This document shows positions 1 to 8,360 of a stretch of DNA of 64,000 nucleotides, in pieces. The stretch is taken from NCBI GenBank assembly GCA_030157655.1, contig JAOAUK010000026.1, positions 1 through 64,000 of the forward strand, written 5' to 3'. The notes under the pieces are model-generated. The model saw only the letters and a list, made by a program, of their open reading frames with translations, did not search any database and had not been told where the DNA came from. This DNA comes from Polynucleobacter sp. Lineage in GTDB: Bacteria; Pseudomonadota; Gammaproteobacteria; Burkholderiales; Burkholderiaceae. Position 1 is the stretch's first letter. Each line of letters starts with the position of its first letter. Made by a program: the position numbers and the translations under genes.

Positions 1-206
<206 letters not shown>

Positions 207-249
207 TTAATACGTTAATGAACCCTTTAATGATACCGCAGCAGGACAA

Positions 250-543
250 ATGAATCTCGAAGACGTTAAGCGCATAGCGCATTTATCCCATTTAGCCATC
301 TCAGAAGATGAGGCTAAGGCAACTCTTGGCCAACTACAAAAAGTATTTAATTTGGTTGAGCAAATGCAGTCAGTCAATACCGATGGTATTGAGCCTTTGG
401 CCCATCCTATTGAGCAAATTATGGCTATTTCACAACCATTACGTGAAGACGTGGTGACGGAAATTGATCAGCGAGATGCTTATATGAAAAATGCACCAGC
501 AGAGCATGATGGATTATTTTTGGTGCCAAAGGTGATCGAATGA
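250..543 (+). CDS. gatC: Asp/Glu-tRNA(Asn/Gln) amidotransferase subunit C
   Basis: GatC is the small subunit that holds GatA and GatB together in the amidotransferase that converts Glu-tRNA(Gln) and/or Asp-tRNA(Asn) to the amidated forms. The 97-aa product is of normal length and has the family opening ([19 protein letters not shown]) and the later AHPIEQIM...LREDVV region that wraps GatA. ATG at 250 follows an AGGA at 243-246. Its stop overlaps the start of gatA (ATGA), so the three subunits are translationally coupled. The complete set implies that at least one of the direct glutaminyl- or asparaginyl-tRNA synthetases is missing in this organism. Confidence 0.97.
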   Translation: MNLEDVKRIAHLSHLAISEDEAKATLGQLQKVFNLVEQMQSVNTDGIEPLAHPIEQIMAISQPLREDVVTEIDQRDAYMKNAPAEHDGLFLVPKVIE

Positions 544-2042
544 CCTGGCACACCAAAACTATAAAAGAGCTTGCCACCAGTCTGCAGGCAAAGGAAATCA
601 GTAGCCAAGAGCTGGCAACACTTTTTTTGAATCGGATTTCTAGCGTACCTGAGTTGAATGCATTTGTTGACCTTAACGAAGAGCAAACAATGCGTGAAGC
701 CAAGTTTGCAGATGAGCAGTTGGCAAAAGGCAGTCAGCCATTATTAATGGGTGTGCCCGTTGCGCACAAAGATGTGTTTGTAACTAAACACTGGAAAACA
801 ACTGCCGGCTCAAAAATCTTGACCAATTACATTAGTCCATTTGATGCACATGTGGTTGCAGAGTTGGGCACGAATGGCGCTGGTATGGTTTGCTTGGGCA
901 AGGTAAACATGGATGAGTTTGCAATGGGCTCAACAAATGAGAGCTCATATGCTGGTGCCGCAAAAAACCCATGGAACATAGATAGAGTTCCTGGCGGCTC
1001 ATCTGGCGGCTCAGCAATTGCAGTAGCTGCTGGTTTGTCTCCAGCTGCTACAGGTACTGATACTGGTGGATCAATCAGGCAGCCGGCATCTCTATGCGGA
1101 ATTACGGGTATTAAGCCGACTTATGGAAAGGTGTCTCGCTTTGGCATGATTGCCTATGCATCTTCATTAGACCAAGCCGGGCCTATGGCAAAAACGGCAG
1201 AGGATTGCGCAATTATGTTGAACGTCATGGCGGGGCACGATGCCAAAGACTCAACAAGCTTAGATAAAGCCAAAGAAGATTACACAAAAAATCTTGGGAA
1301 GACGTGGACGGGTGAAGCCGGATTATCTTTAAAAGGCTTAAGAGTTGGATTGCCAAAAGAGTATTTTGGCGATGGACTTAGCTCAGATGTTCGCAAGGCG
1401 GTAGAGTCTGCTATTGAACAGTTTAAAAAGATGGGTGCTGAATGTGTGCCTGTGACTCTGCCTAAAACAGAGTTATCAATTCCTGTTTATTACGTGATTG
1501 CGCCAGCTGAAGCGTCAAGCAATCTAAGCCGTTTCGATGGCGTGCGTTACGGTCGTCGCGCAGAGAAATATGATGATTTATTGGACATGTACAAGCGATC
1601 AAGATCCGAAGGTTTTGGTGCAGAAGTAAAGCGCAGAATCATGATTGGAACTTATGTACTGTCTCACGGTTATTACGATGCTTATTATTTGAAGGCCCAG
1701 CGTATTCGCAGAATCATTGCACAAGATTTTCAAAATGCATTTGAATCGTGCGACATTATTGCTGGCCCTGTTGCGCCTACTGTTGCTGGAAAAGTTGGCG
1801 AAAAAGTTTCAGACCCAACGCAAATGTATTTAGAAGATATTTATACGCTTTCACCAAATTTGGCGGGCTTACCAGCAATGAGTATGCCTTGCGGTTTTGG
1901 CGACAATGAAATGCCAGTAGGCATTCAATTAATTGGTAATTATTTTGCAGAAGCAAAGCTTCTACAAGTTGCCCATGCTTATCAGTTAGAAACTGACTGG
2001 CATAAGGCGCAATCACCATTCGCCAAGAAAGGTGGTTTGTGA
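540..2042 (+). CDS. gatA: Asp/Glu-tRNA(Asn/Gln) amidotransferase subunit A
   Basis: GatA is the glutaminase/amidase subunit that releases ammonia from glutamine and channels it to GatB. The 500-aa protein shows the amidase-signature Ser-cisSer-Lys triad: Lys77 in VAHKDVF, Ser154 in [10 protein letters not shown] and Ser178 in [10 protein letters not shown], close to the numbering known for GatA enzymes. Downstream blocks ([32 protein letters not shown]) are also standard. It overlaps gatC by 4 nt and is followed directly by gatB. Length and all catalytic residues are intact. Confidence 0.98.
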   Translation: MTWHTKTIKELATSLQAKEISSQELATLFLNRISSVPELNAFVDLNEEQTMREAKFADEQLAKGSQPLLMGVPVAHKDVFVTKHWKTTAGSKILTNYISPFDAHVVAELGTNGAGMVCLGKVNMDEFAMGSTNESSYAGAAKNPWNIDRVPGGSSGGSAIAVAAGLSPAATGTDTGGSIRQPASLCGITGIKPTYGKVSRFGMIAYASSLDQAGPMAKTAEDCAIMLNVMAGHDAKDSTSLDKAKEDYTKNLGKTWTGEAGLSLKGLRVGLPKEYFGDGLSSDVRKAVESAIEQFKKMGAECVPVTLPKTELSIPVYYVIAPAEASSNLSRFDGVRYGRRAEKYDDLLDMYKRSRSEGFGAEVKRRIMIGTYVLSHGYYDAYYLKAQRIRRIIAQDFQNAFESCDIIAGPVAPTVAGKVGEKVSDPTQMYLEDIYTLSPNLAGLPAMSMPCGFGDNEMPVGIQLIGNYFAEAKLLQVAHAYQLETDWHKAQSPFAKKGGL

Positions 2043-3508
2043 TGAAGTGGGAAGTTGTTATTGGCATGGAAACACATGCACAGCTAAGAACAAACTCAAA
2101 AATTTTTAGCGGGGCATCAATTAATTTTGGTGCAGAACCAAATCGTCAAGCCTGCGCGGTTGATTTGGCATTGCCTGGCGTGCTGCCTGTTTTAAATAAA
2201 GAGGCAGTAGCTCACGCAATCCGATTTGGTTTGGCTGTAGGTGCGCATGTTGCACCATTTAGTGTCTTTGCTCGCAAAAACTACTTTTACCCAGATTTGC
2301 CTAAAGGCTATCAAATTAGTCAATTTGAAATTCCGGTAGTTCAAGGTGGCAAGGTCAATATTGTTTTGGATGGTGTTGCAAAGACCGTTCAATTGACGAG
2401 AGCGCATCTTGAAGAGGATGCAGGTAAGTCTTTGCATGAAGACTTCCGGGGGCCACATGGTGAGCCATCTAGCGGTATAGATCTCAATAGAGCGGGTACA
2501 CCTTTATTAGAGATAGTGACAGAGCCAGATATGCGAAGTGCAGCAGAAGCTGTTGCTTATGCAAAGGCATTGCACAGTCTAGTTGTTTGGTTGGGGGTTT
2601 GTGACGGCAATATGCAAGAAGGCTCTTTCCGTTGTGATGCCAACGTGTCTGTGCGACCTGAGGGGCAAGTTGAGTTTGGTACGCGCTGCGAAATTAAAAA
2701 TCTGAATTCTTTTAGATTCTTAGAAGAAGCAATTCAGTATGAGGTTCGCAGACAAATAGAATTAATTGAAGATGGCGGCAGAGTCATTCAAGAAACTCGT
2801 TTATACGATCCGGATAAAAAAGAAACGCGAAGCATGCGTAGTAAAGAGGATGCAAACGATTATCGCTACTTCCCCGACCCAGATTTATTGCCGCTGGTTA
2901 TTTCTGAAGAGTGGATTGCTAAAGAACGCGCCGAAATGACTGAGCTACCTGCTCAGAAGTCTGAGCGTTGGCAAGCAGATTTTGGTTTGTCGGCATATGA
3001 CTGCCAAGTATTGACTCAAGAAAAAGCCACGGCTGATTTTTATGAAGAGTTGGTTAAGCAATTAAATAAAGATCATGCAAAGGCGGCGGCAAATTTAATG
3101 GCTGGAGAGTTTGCATCAGCTCTTAACAAAGAAGGTATTAGCGCCGATCAATCGCCATTAAATCCACAACAAATTGGAAAGCTAATTCAGCGTATAGCTG
3201 ATGGAACTATTTCTAATAAGATTGCTAAAGAAATATTTGCTGTGATGTGGGATGAGAAGGCTGCAGACATTGACGCGGTTGATCGAATCATCGAAGCTAA
3301 GGGGCTTAAGCAAATTAGCGATAGTGGCGCATTAGAGGCAATCATTGATCAGGTTTTATCCGCTAATCAAAAATCAGTTGAAGAATTTAAGGCGGGTAAA
3401 GATAAGGCTTTTAATGCTTTGATTGGCCAAATTATGAAGGCCACTCAAGGTAAAGCAAATCCACAACAAGTTAATAAATTATTAACAGACAAGTTGAGCA
3501 AATCATGA
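2042..3508 (+). CDS. gatB: Asp/Glu-tRNA(Asn/Gln) amidotransferase subunit B
   Basis: GatB binds the mischarged tRNA, phosphorylates the acyl group with ATP and amidates it. The 488-aa product begins [14 protein letters not shown], the usual GatB start, carries the [12 protein letters not shown] and [10 protein letters not shown] catalytic-cradle blocks, and ends in the YqeY-like tail domain. A GTG at 2039 is in frame, but ATG at 2042 overlaps the gatA stop as TGATG and matches the family N-terminus, so it is preferred. The stop overlaps the next gene (ATGA). Confidence 0.97.
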   Translation: MKWEVVIGMETHAQLRTNSKIFSGASINFGAEPNRQACAVDLALPGVLPVLNKEAVAHAIRFGLAVGAHVAPFSVFARKNYFYPDLPKGYQISQFEIPVVQGGKVNIVLDGVAKTVQLTRAHLEEDAGKSLHEDFRGPHGEPSSGIDLNRAGTPLLEIVTEPDMRSAAEAVAYAKALHSLVVWLGVCDGNMQEGSFRCDANVSVRPEGQVEFGTRCEIKNLNSFRFLEEAIQYEVRRQIELIEDGGRVIQETRLYDPDKKETRSMRSKEDANDYRYFPDPDLLPLVISEEWIAKERAEMTELPAQKSERWQADFGLSAYDCQVLTQEKATADFYEELVKQLNKDHAKAAANLMAGEFASALNKEGISADQSPLNPQQIGKLIQRIADGTISNKIAKEIFAVMWDEKAADIDAVDRIIEAKGLKQISDSGALEAIIDQVLSANQKSVEEFKAGKDKAFNALIGQIMKATQGKANPQQVNKLLTDKLSKS

Positions 3509-4110
3509 CACAAACAGAAACTAATTTGATTGAGCAACAAGAGCGTGAGGCATTGGTTGCTGAATGGCTTAAAGCTACGCCAGGCTTTTTTGAAAGGCAC
3601 GCGAATCTTTTATCTGAAATTCAGTTAAAAAATCCGCATGGCGACAGAGCGATTTCTTTGCAAGAGCGTCAATTAGGAGTGTTGCGCCAACAAAATCAAG
3701 CTTTAAATCAACGTTTATCGGAGATGCTTAGATTTGGCAGTCAAAATGACAAAACACAAGGGTTGATGATTTCTTGGCTAAAGAGTTTGTTGTTGGCTAA
3801 AGCAGAGCTTGATGTTAGGTCTGCCATAGCTGATGGTTTGGCAACTGTATTTGGGATTGAGCTAGTTAAGTTGGTTGACGGTCAAGAGCTCCCTGGTTAT
3901 TGCGGTAACGCAGGCGAGGCGGGCGATGCATTGAAGCAGCATTTAAATGATGAGGTAAAAAGTTTGGCTGTCATTAATTTGCCAAGTGTTAATGCTCAAC
4001 TAGTATTGGCAAGTCATCATTCAGAAAAATTTACAGCTGATATGGGTAGCGTTTACTTAGACCAAATTGGCGAATTAGCTTCAGCAGCAATTAGTAGATC
4101 TAAGGAATAG
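3505..4110 (+). CDS. DUF484 family protein
   Basis: A 201-aa cytoplasmic protein of the DUF484 family, a GAF-like fold of unknown function. The typical opening is visible ([19 protein letters not shown], then [13 protein letters not shown]), followed by a short coiled segment [16 protein letters not shown] and a GAF-like second half ending AAISR. DUF484 genes regularly sit beside xerC in proteobacteria, as here, where the gap is 9 bp. The biochemical role is not known; the neighbourhood suggests co-transcription with the recombinase rather than proving a joint role. Start ATG 3505 overlaps the gatB stop. Confidence 0.9.
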   Translation: MTQTETNLIEQQEREALVAEWLKATPGFFERHANLLSEIQLKNPHGDRAISLQERQLGVLRQQNQALNQRLSEMLRFGSQNDKTQGLMISWLKSLLLAKAELDVRSAIADGLATVFGIELVKLVDGQELPGYCGNAGEAGDALKQHLNDEVKSLAVINLPSVNAQLVLASHHSEKFTADMGSVYLDQIGELASAAISRSKE

Positions 4111-4119
4111 GGTTAAGAC

Positions 4120-5079
4120 ATGAATGAAAGCCTCGCGGAGGAGTACCTGCGCGAACTTCATGTTCTACGACAGGTATCAAAGCACACGATAGCTGCTTAT
4201 AAGAAAGATATCGACTATTTGCTAAGTCGCTTGCATGAATCTAGTTTGAAATTATCAGATTTAAGTTCAGATCAGGTTCGAAATTGGGTGGCAAAGCTAC
4301 ATTCAGAGGGGCGGGCCCCCAGAAGTATTGCGAGAACATTGTCTGCGTGGCGTGGTTTCTACTTATGGCTAGCTAATCATAAGGGGCTAGTAAAAACAAA
4401 TCCCTTGAGTGATGTTCGGGCACCCAAAAGAGCTAAGCCATTGCCTAAGGCCCTTTCTGTTGAAAATGCGATTAACTTGGTTGAAAGCGCCAATCAAGAA
4501 GCCATCCAGAATGATTTATTTTTAAGGTCTAGAGATCGAGCAATTGTTGAGTTGTTGTATTCCTCAGGCTTGCGACTGTCTGAATTAATTGGCGTTGATT
4601 TATCACCCGTCGACTCAAAAGAATATTCATCAGCAGGTTGGATTGATTTTGAGGCTGGCGAGGTGATGGTGTTAGGTAAGGGTAAAAAAAGAAGAACGGT
4701 GCCAGTTGGAAATGCGGCGGTTAAAGCTTTAAGAGAGTGGATGGCAGTTAGAGCTGACCACATTAAAAATGAACAAGACGGCGCTCAAGCTTTATTCATT
4801 AACAAGCAAGGCAAAAGAGTTTCTGCGAGAACCATTCAAAAACATTTGGCGGAGTTAGCCATTAAGGCTGGTTTGCCTACCCATGTGCACCCACACATGC
4901 TAAGACACAGCTTTGCTAGCCACGTTTTACAATCATCGGGTGATTTGCGTGCGGTGCAAGAAATGCTTGGTCATGCAAGCATTACTAGTACGCAAATATA
5001 TACAGCTTTGGATTTTCAGCATTTAGCGCAAGCATATGATTTGGCGCACCCCAGAGCTAAAAATAAGAAGAGTCAATAA
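4120..5079 (+). CDS. xerC: Tyrosine recombinase XerC
   Basis: Site-specific recombinase that resolves chromosome dimers at dif together with XerD, under FtsK control. The 319-aa protein has the N-terminal SAM-like core-binding domain (about residues 1-90) and the C-terminal catalytic domain. All active-site positions are present: Arg152 (SGLRLSEL), Lys in the KGKKRR hairpin (about 187-190), His259 and Arg262 (HMLRHSFASH), His285 (LGH) and nucleophile Tyr294 (TQIYT). Linkage to DUF484 supports XerC over XerD or a phage integrase. Its TAA overlaps the next ATG by 1 nt. Confidence 0.95.
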   Translation: MNESLAEEYLRELHVLRQVSKHTIAAYKKDIDYLLSRLHESSLKLSDLSSDQVRNWVAKLHSEGRAPRSIARTLSAWRGFYLWLANHKGLVKTNPLSDVRAPKRAKPLPKALSVENAINLVESANQEAIQNDLFLRSRDRAIVELLYSSGLRLSELIGVDLSPVDSKEYSSAGWIDFEAGEVMVLGKGKKRRTVPVGNAAVKALREWMAVRADHIKNEQDGAQALFINKQGKRVSARTIQKHLAELAIKAGLPTHVHPHMLRHSFASHVLQSSGDLRAVQEMLGHASITSTQIYTALDFQHLAQAYDLAHPRAKNKKSQ

Positions 5080-6284
5080 TGCATGCAAGTATCGTATTAA
5101 AGCCCGGTAAAGAGCGCCCAGTAATGAGGCGTCACCCATGGGTTTATTCAAACGCCATCGATCGATTTGGGGGCAAGGTATATCCTGGCTCAACTGTTCA
5201 TGTACTCAACCACGAAGGCAAATTTCTTGCCAAGGGGTTATATAGCCCAAGCTCGCAAATTAGAGTGCGCATTTTGACTTGGGATGAGAGCCAGGTTATT
5301 GATCATGCGTTCTTTAAGGGGCGCATTTCAAAAGCCATTGAGCATCGTGTGCAGTGGGTTAAAAACACCAATGCAATACGTTTAATTTTTGGTGAGAGCG
5401 ATGGCTTGCCCGGCTTGGTTGTTGATCAATATGCTGACACACTGGTGTGCCAATTTTTATTTGTAGGCATGGAGCACTGGAAGGAAGCGATTGTTCAGGC
5501 ATTGGTTAAGCAAACCAACTGCAAAAGAATTGTGGAGAGATCTGATGCTGCAGTTCGAGCCAGGGAAGGTTTGGAGCCACATGTTGGAGTTCTCTTTGGC
5601 GAGATGCCTGATGCACCAATTGAGGTGAATGAGTGCGGTGTTTTGTATAGCGTTGATGTTTTAAATGGACATAAAACAGGCTTTTATGTGGACCAAAGAG
5701 ATAGCAGAGATTTACTAAGCCAGTTAGCAAAAGACAAAGAAGTTCTAAATATGTTTTGCTACACAGGCGGCTTTTCTTTGGCAGCATTAAAGGGTGGTGC
5801 CAAGCATGTAACCTCAGTTGATTCGTCTGGTGAGGCATTGGCCATGGCGCAAAAGCAAATGGCTTTGAATGGTTTTGATGCCAGTCGGGCAACTTGGCTG
5901 GACTCTGATGCGTTTGCAGTTTTGACCCAGCTTAGAAAAGACGGTAAGCAGTTTGACATCGTTGTTTTAGACCCGCCGAAATTTGCACCATCATCACATC
6001 ATTTAGATAAAGCGTTGCGCGCATATAAAGAAATTAATCGCGCAGGAATGCAGTTATTAAAGCCGGGCGGTTTATTGTTTACATTCTCATGCTCTGGCGC
6101 GGTTGACTCTGCATTGTTTGAAAAAACTGTTGCTATGGCTAGCGCTGAGGCGATGACTCATTCAGGCGATTCATCAATGGATTTCCGTTTAATGAAGCGA
6201 CTGTCCTCGGGCGAAGACCACCCTTTATTAACAAGCTTTCCCGAGGGCGACTATCTCAAGGGCTTAATGCTTCAAAGGGCGTAG
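5079..6284 (+). CDS. rlmI: Class I SAM-dependent rRNA methyltransferase (RlmI-like, COG1092)
   Basis: Predicted 23S rRNA m5C methyltransferase. The 401-aa protein has an N-terminal PUA domain (GKERPVMRRHPWVYSNAI), the middle EEHD-like region (NGHKTGFYVDQRDSR) and a C-terminal Rossmann methyltransferase with LNMFCYTGGFSLAA (SAM binding) and VVLDPPKFAPS (catalytic loop), the RlmI arrangement. Translation is coupled to xerC through TAATG. RlmI in E. coli modifies C1962; the same target here is inferred from family membership, and the symbol is used on that basis. Confidence 0.85.
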   Translation: MHASIVLKPGKERPVMRRHPWVYSNAIDRFGGKVYPGSTVHVLNHEGKFLAKGLYSPSSQIRVRILTWDESQVIDHAFFKGRISKAIEHRVQWVKNTNAIRLIFGESDGLPGLVVDQYADTLVCQFLFVGMEHWKEAIVQALVKQTNCKRIVERSDAAVRAREGLEPHVGVLFGEMPDAPIEVNECGVLYSVDVLNGHKTGFYVDQRDSRDLLSQLAKDKEVLNMFCYTGGFSLAALKGGAKHVTSVDSSGEALAMAQKQMALNGFDASRATWLDSDAFAVLTQLRKDGKQFDIVVLDPPKFAPSSHHLDKALRAYKEINRAGMQLLKPGGLLFTFSCSGAVDSALFEKTVAMASAEAMTHSGDSSMDFRLMKRLSSGEDHPLLTSFPEGDYLKGLMLQRA

Positions 6285-6288
6285 CTAA

Positions 6289-6305
6289 GAAGCAATCATT
6301 GCTTC
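6289..6305. promoter_or_regulatory. Perfect 17-bp palindrome between rRNA methyltransferase and COG0523 gene
   Basis: GAAGCAATCATTGCTTC is a perfect inverted repeat (8-bp arms about a single C), 4 nt after the methyltransferase stop and 30 nt before the COG0523 start. As RNA it could form GAAGCA/TGCTTC with a 5-nt loop, but no T-run follows, so a classical terminator is unlikely. Its place before a metal-homeostasis gene makes a repressor operator possible. It does not match the Zur consensus I know (TGTTATA-type arms). Confidence 0.45.
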
Positions 6306-6335
6306 ATAATTAAAAGATTAAACAAGGATCTAAGC

Positions 6336-7403
6336 ATGGCACTAATACCAGTAACAATTCTGTCGGGATTTTTAGGCAGTGGAAAAACCACTTTGCTAAA
6401 GCATATTCTTCACGAGAATCATGGCAACAAAATTGCTGTTATTGAGAATGAGTTTGGAGAAGAAAATATCGATAACGATATTTTGGTTCAAGACAGCAAT
6501 GAGCAAATTGTTCAAATGAGCAATGGTTGTGTTTGTTGCACGATTCGCGGTGACTTGGTTGATGCGCTGAATGATTTATTTGAGCAACGCAAAGACAAAA
6601 AAATACAATTTGATAGAGTTGTGATTGAGACAACGGGCGTTGCCAATCCTGGTCCTGTAGCTCAGACTTTTTTCATGGATGATGAAATTGCTAGTCATTA
6701 CATACTTGATGCGGTGGTTACGCTAGTCGATGCTAAGCACGGCAATCAGCAGTTGGATAAGCATGAAGAGGCTCAACAACAAGTTGGATTTGCTGATCGT
6801 ATTTTTATTACTAAAACAGACTTGGTTAGCGCTAATGCCGTTGATGCATTGAAACATCGTTTAATGCACATGAACCCACGAGCACCTATCACTGGAATTA
6901 CACAAGGCTCAGTTCCTTTGGATCAAGTACTTGATTTAAGAGGTTTTAACCTTAACGATAAATTAGAGATTGACCCACATTTCTTGGAACAAGACGACCA
7001 CGATCACACAAATTGTGGTCATGACCATCATGAGCATGGGCCAGATTGCAACCATGATCATCACCATGGTCAGCCTCAGGCAGTTCAATTTGTGCGAAAA
7101 AGCCATACTGACAAAATTCAATCATTTGTTTTTAAGAGTGATCGACCTTTTGATTCGCAAAAACTAGAGGATTTTTTGGGTGGGATCCTGTCTGTTTTTG
7201 GGGCTAAGATGTTGAGATATAAGGGAGTTTTGTACATCAAAGGCGGCCCTCGCAAAGTCATTATTCAAGGTGTTCATGAAATGATGGGGTCTGACTTAGG
7301 GGCTCCTTGGGGCAAAGAAAAGAAAGAAACCAGAATGGTCTTTATAGGCACAGACTTACCTAAAGATGTTTTATTGGGTGGTTTAGAAACATGTTTGGTG
7401 TAA
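6336..7403 (+). CDS. COG0523/CobW-family GTPase, putative zinc chaperone (ZigA-like)
   Basis: A 355-aa G3E-family P-loop GTPase. Residues 11-18 (GFLGSGKT) form the Walker A, 64-68 (GCVCC) the CxCC metal site, 98-104 (ETTGVAN) the Walker B region and 159-162 (TKTD) the base-recognition motif. Residues 220-245 are a metal-binding loop with ten His and two Cys, followed by the CobW C-terminal domain. Such proteins deliver zinc to client enzymes. SD AAGGA lies before ATG 6336. It is directly upstream of dksA, a secreted His-rich protein and a ZnuD-type receptor, which points to zinc rather than cobalt or nickel. The substrate metal is inferred. Confidence 0.88.
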   Translation: MALIPVTILSGFLGSGKTTLLKHILHENHGNKIAVIENEFGEENIDNDILVQDSNEQIVQMSNGCVCCTIRGDLVDALNDLFEQRKDKKIQFDRVVIETTGVANPGPVAQTFFMDDEIASHYILDAVVTLVDAKHGNQQLDKHEEAQQQVGFADRIFITKTDLVSANAVDALKHRLMHMNPRAPITGITQGSVPLDQVLDLRGFNLNDKLEIDPHFLEQDDHDHTNCGHDHHEHGPDCNHDHHHGQPQAVQFVRKSHTDKIQSFVFKSDRPFDSQKLEDFLGGILSVFGAKMLRYKGVLYIKGGPRKVIIQGVHEMMGSDLGAPWGKEKKETRMVFIGTDLPKDVLLGGLETCLV

Positions 7404-7514
7404 TCTAGCGGGATTAGAGTAGAATTCCGCGCCCAGAGGCATTTATAAGTTAAGTAATATTTGGGCGTCGTGGAGTACGGCGTTATAAGACTAAAAGTCC
7501 CGAAAGGACATGAA
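7404..7514 (+). promoter_or_regulatory. dksA leader with promoter-like box and structured 5' UTR
   Basis: The 111-bp gap holds TAGAAT at 7420-7425, a fair -10 box; its -35 is poor. The resulting leader of about 80 nt can fold: CGCCCA (7430-7435) pairs with TGGGCG (7462-7467), and GTCC (7497-7500) pairs with GGAC (7506-7509) over loop CGAAA. The last hairpin uses the Shine-Dalgarno bases AAGGA (7504-7508), so it could reduce translation of dksA, though four base pairs are weak. These are readings by eye; no folding energy was calculated. Confidence 0.4.
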
Positions 7515-7931
7515 ATGAGCAAGAAACCATTGACCGAAGCAGATTTGTTAAAAATGTCTGAAAAAGACTACATGAATGCTGCTCAGTTAGAGTTTTTTAA
7601 AACTAAGCTATTAGCATTGAAGGCCGATCTTTTGATGCATGCTAATGAAACAACTGAGCATTTGCGTGAGAATGTTTTGGTTCCTGATCCGGCTGACCGC
7701 GCAACGATTGAAGAAGAGCACGCGCTAGAGTTGCGTACCCGTGATCGTGAACGCAAGCTTTTGAAGAAAGTAGAGCAATCTCTTTTGAGCATTGAATCTG
7801 GTGAGTATGGTTGGTGTGAAGAAACTGGCGAGCCAATTGGTATCCCGCGTTTATTAGCCAGACCTACTGCTAATTTATCTCTAGAGGCTCAAGAGCGTCG
7901 TGAGTTGCGTCAGAAGTTATTTGGCAACTAA
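7515..7931 (+). CDS. dksA: RNA polymerase-binding transcription factor DksA (Cys-poor variant)
   Basis: DksA binds the secondary channel of RNA polymerase and, with ppGpp, mediates the stringent response. The 138-aa protein has a long coiled coil with the acidic tip DPADRA (residues 58-63) and the globular zinc-finger region after 95. Of the four zinc-finger cysteines only the first is kept: Cys101 is followed by Thr104, Ser122 and Ala125 where Cys is usual (CEET... LSLEA). This resembles the CxxT/SxxA variant common in alpha- and betaproteobacteria, expected to fold without zinc. ATG 7515 with AAGGA 6 nt upstream is chosen over an in-frame TTG at 7461. It follows the COG0523 gene on the same strand. 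Confidence 0.93.
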   Translation: MSKKPLTEADLLKMSEKDYMNAAQLEFFKTKLLALKADLLMHANETTEHLRENVLVPDPADRATIEEEHALELRTRDRERKLLKKVEQSLLSIESGEYGWCEETGEPIGIPRLLARPTANLSLEAQERRELRQKLFGN

Positions 7932-7950
7932 TTCTTAGCAGGTTTGCGAA

Positions 7951-8310
7951 GTGACAAAGTCACTGAAACTAATTTCAATTGCATTACTCCTTTGCATTGG
8001 GCTTTTACAAGCCCAGTGGCAGGGCTTTGCTCATGCGATTGAGCATGCACACCATGTGGAGTTCGCTGCCCCTTTTGAATTAAATGATCATCAGACTCAA
8101 AGCAATCACTTTGCTGCACAAGAAAAAGATTTTCATCACTGCGCCGCCTACGATTCTCTAACTCTGGCGCATGCATTAGCGGCGGCACCTGAAGCCAACT
8201 TGCTGAGTCATGCCAAGCATGTTGCTGAAAAGTTTTACGAGTCACAACAAGCCTCAATAGAAGCCTATAGCGCTTTTGATGCCAGAGGCCCTCCCAACAG
8301 TCACGCTTAA
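7951..8310 (+). CDS. Secreted/periplasmic small His-rich protein
   Basis: A 119-aa protein that I do not recognise as a named family. Residues 1-27 form a signal peptide (SLKLISIALLLCIGLLQAQ), and the mature part has about a dozen His, with clusters HAIEHAHH (28-35), HH (62-63) and SHAKHVAEK (87-94), plus one Cys next to the second cluster. It starts with GTG 20 nt after dksA and precedes the ZnuD-like receptor, so a periplasmic metal-binding or buffering role is likely by context. Small His-rich exported proteins beside TonB metal receptors occur in other betaproteobacteria, but a precise function is not known. Start confidence is moderate because no good SD precedes it. Confidence 0.7.
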   Translation: MTKSLKLISIALLLCIGLLQAQWQGFAHAIEHAHHVEFAAPFELNDHQTQSNHFAAQEKDFHHCAAYDSLTLAHALAAAPEANLLSHAKHVAEKFYESQQASIEAYSAFDARGPPNSHA

Positions 8311-8319
8311 ACACCTTGT

Positions 8320-8340
8320 GCCAGCCAAGCTGGCGTTTTG
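8320..8340 (+). terminator. Hairpin with short T-tract before znuD-like gene (attenuator-like)
   Basis: GCCAGC (8320-8325) pairs perfectly with GCTGGC (8329-8334) over a CAA loop and is followed by GTTTTG. The six-pair GC-rich stem with a weak T-tract, 26 nt before the receptor start, could end or attenuate transcription from the small His-rich gene into the receptor gene. It may also simply separate two transcripts. Confidence 0.5.
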
Positions 8341-8360
8341 CGTATTGTTAGGAGATTTAC

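Noticed and set aside
5506-5892. 128-codon reverse-strand frame inside the rRNA methyltransferase gene
   Set aside because: Fully covered by a conserved forward gene; His/Leu/Trp-rich composition typical of an antisense shadow.
6970-7167. 65-codon forward frame rich in Met/Thr/Ile within the COG0523 gene
   Set aside because: It is the +1 shadow of the His-rich loop; repeated GAC/CAT codons keep it open.
7461-7514. TTG start that would lengthen DksA by 18 residues
   Set aside because: DksA proteins begin at the ATG-encoded MSKKP, which has its own SD; the extension lies in a structured leader.
7928-8314. 128-codon reverse-strand frame opposite the His-rich small protein gene
   Set aside because: The forward frame has a proper signal peptide and fits between dksA and znuD on the same strand; the reverse product is Arg/His/Gln-rich without features.
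6284-8360. Zur box for the zinc block
   Set aside because: GTTATAA-like half-sites occur (for example at 7482-7488) but without the inverted partner; no full site could be supported.
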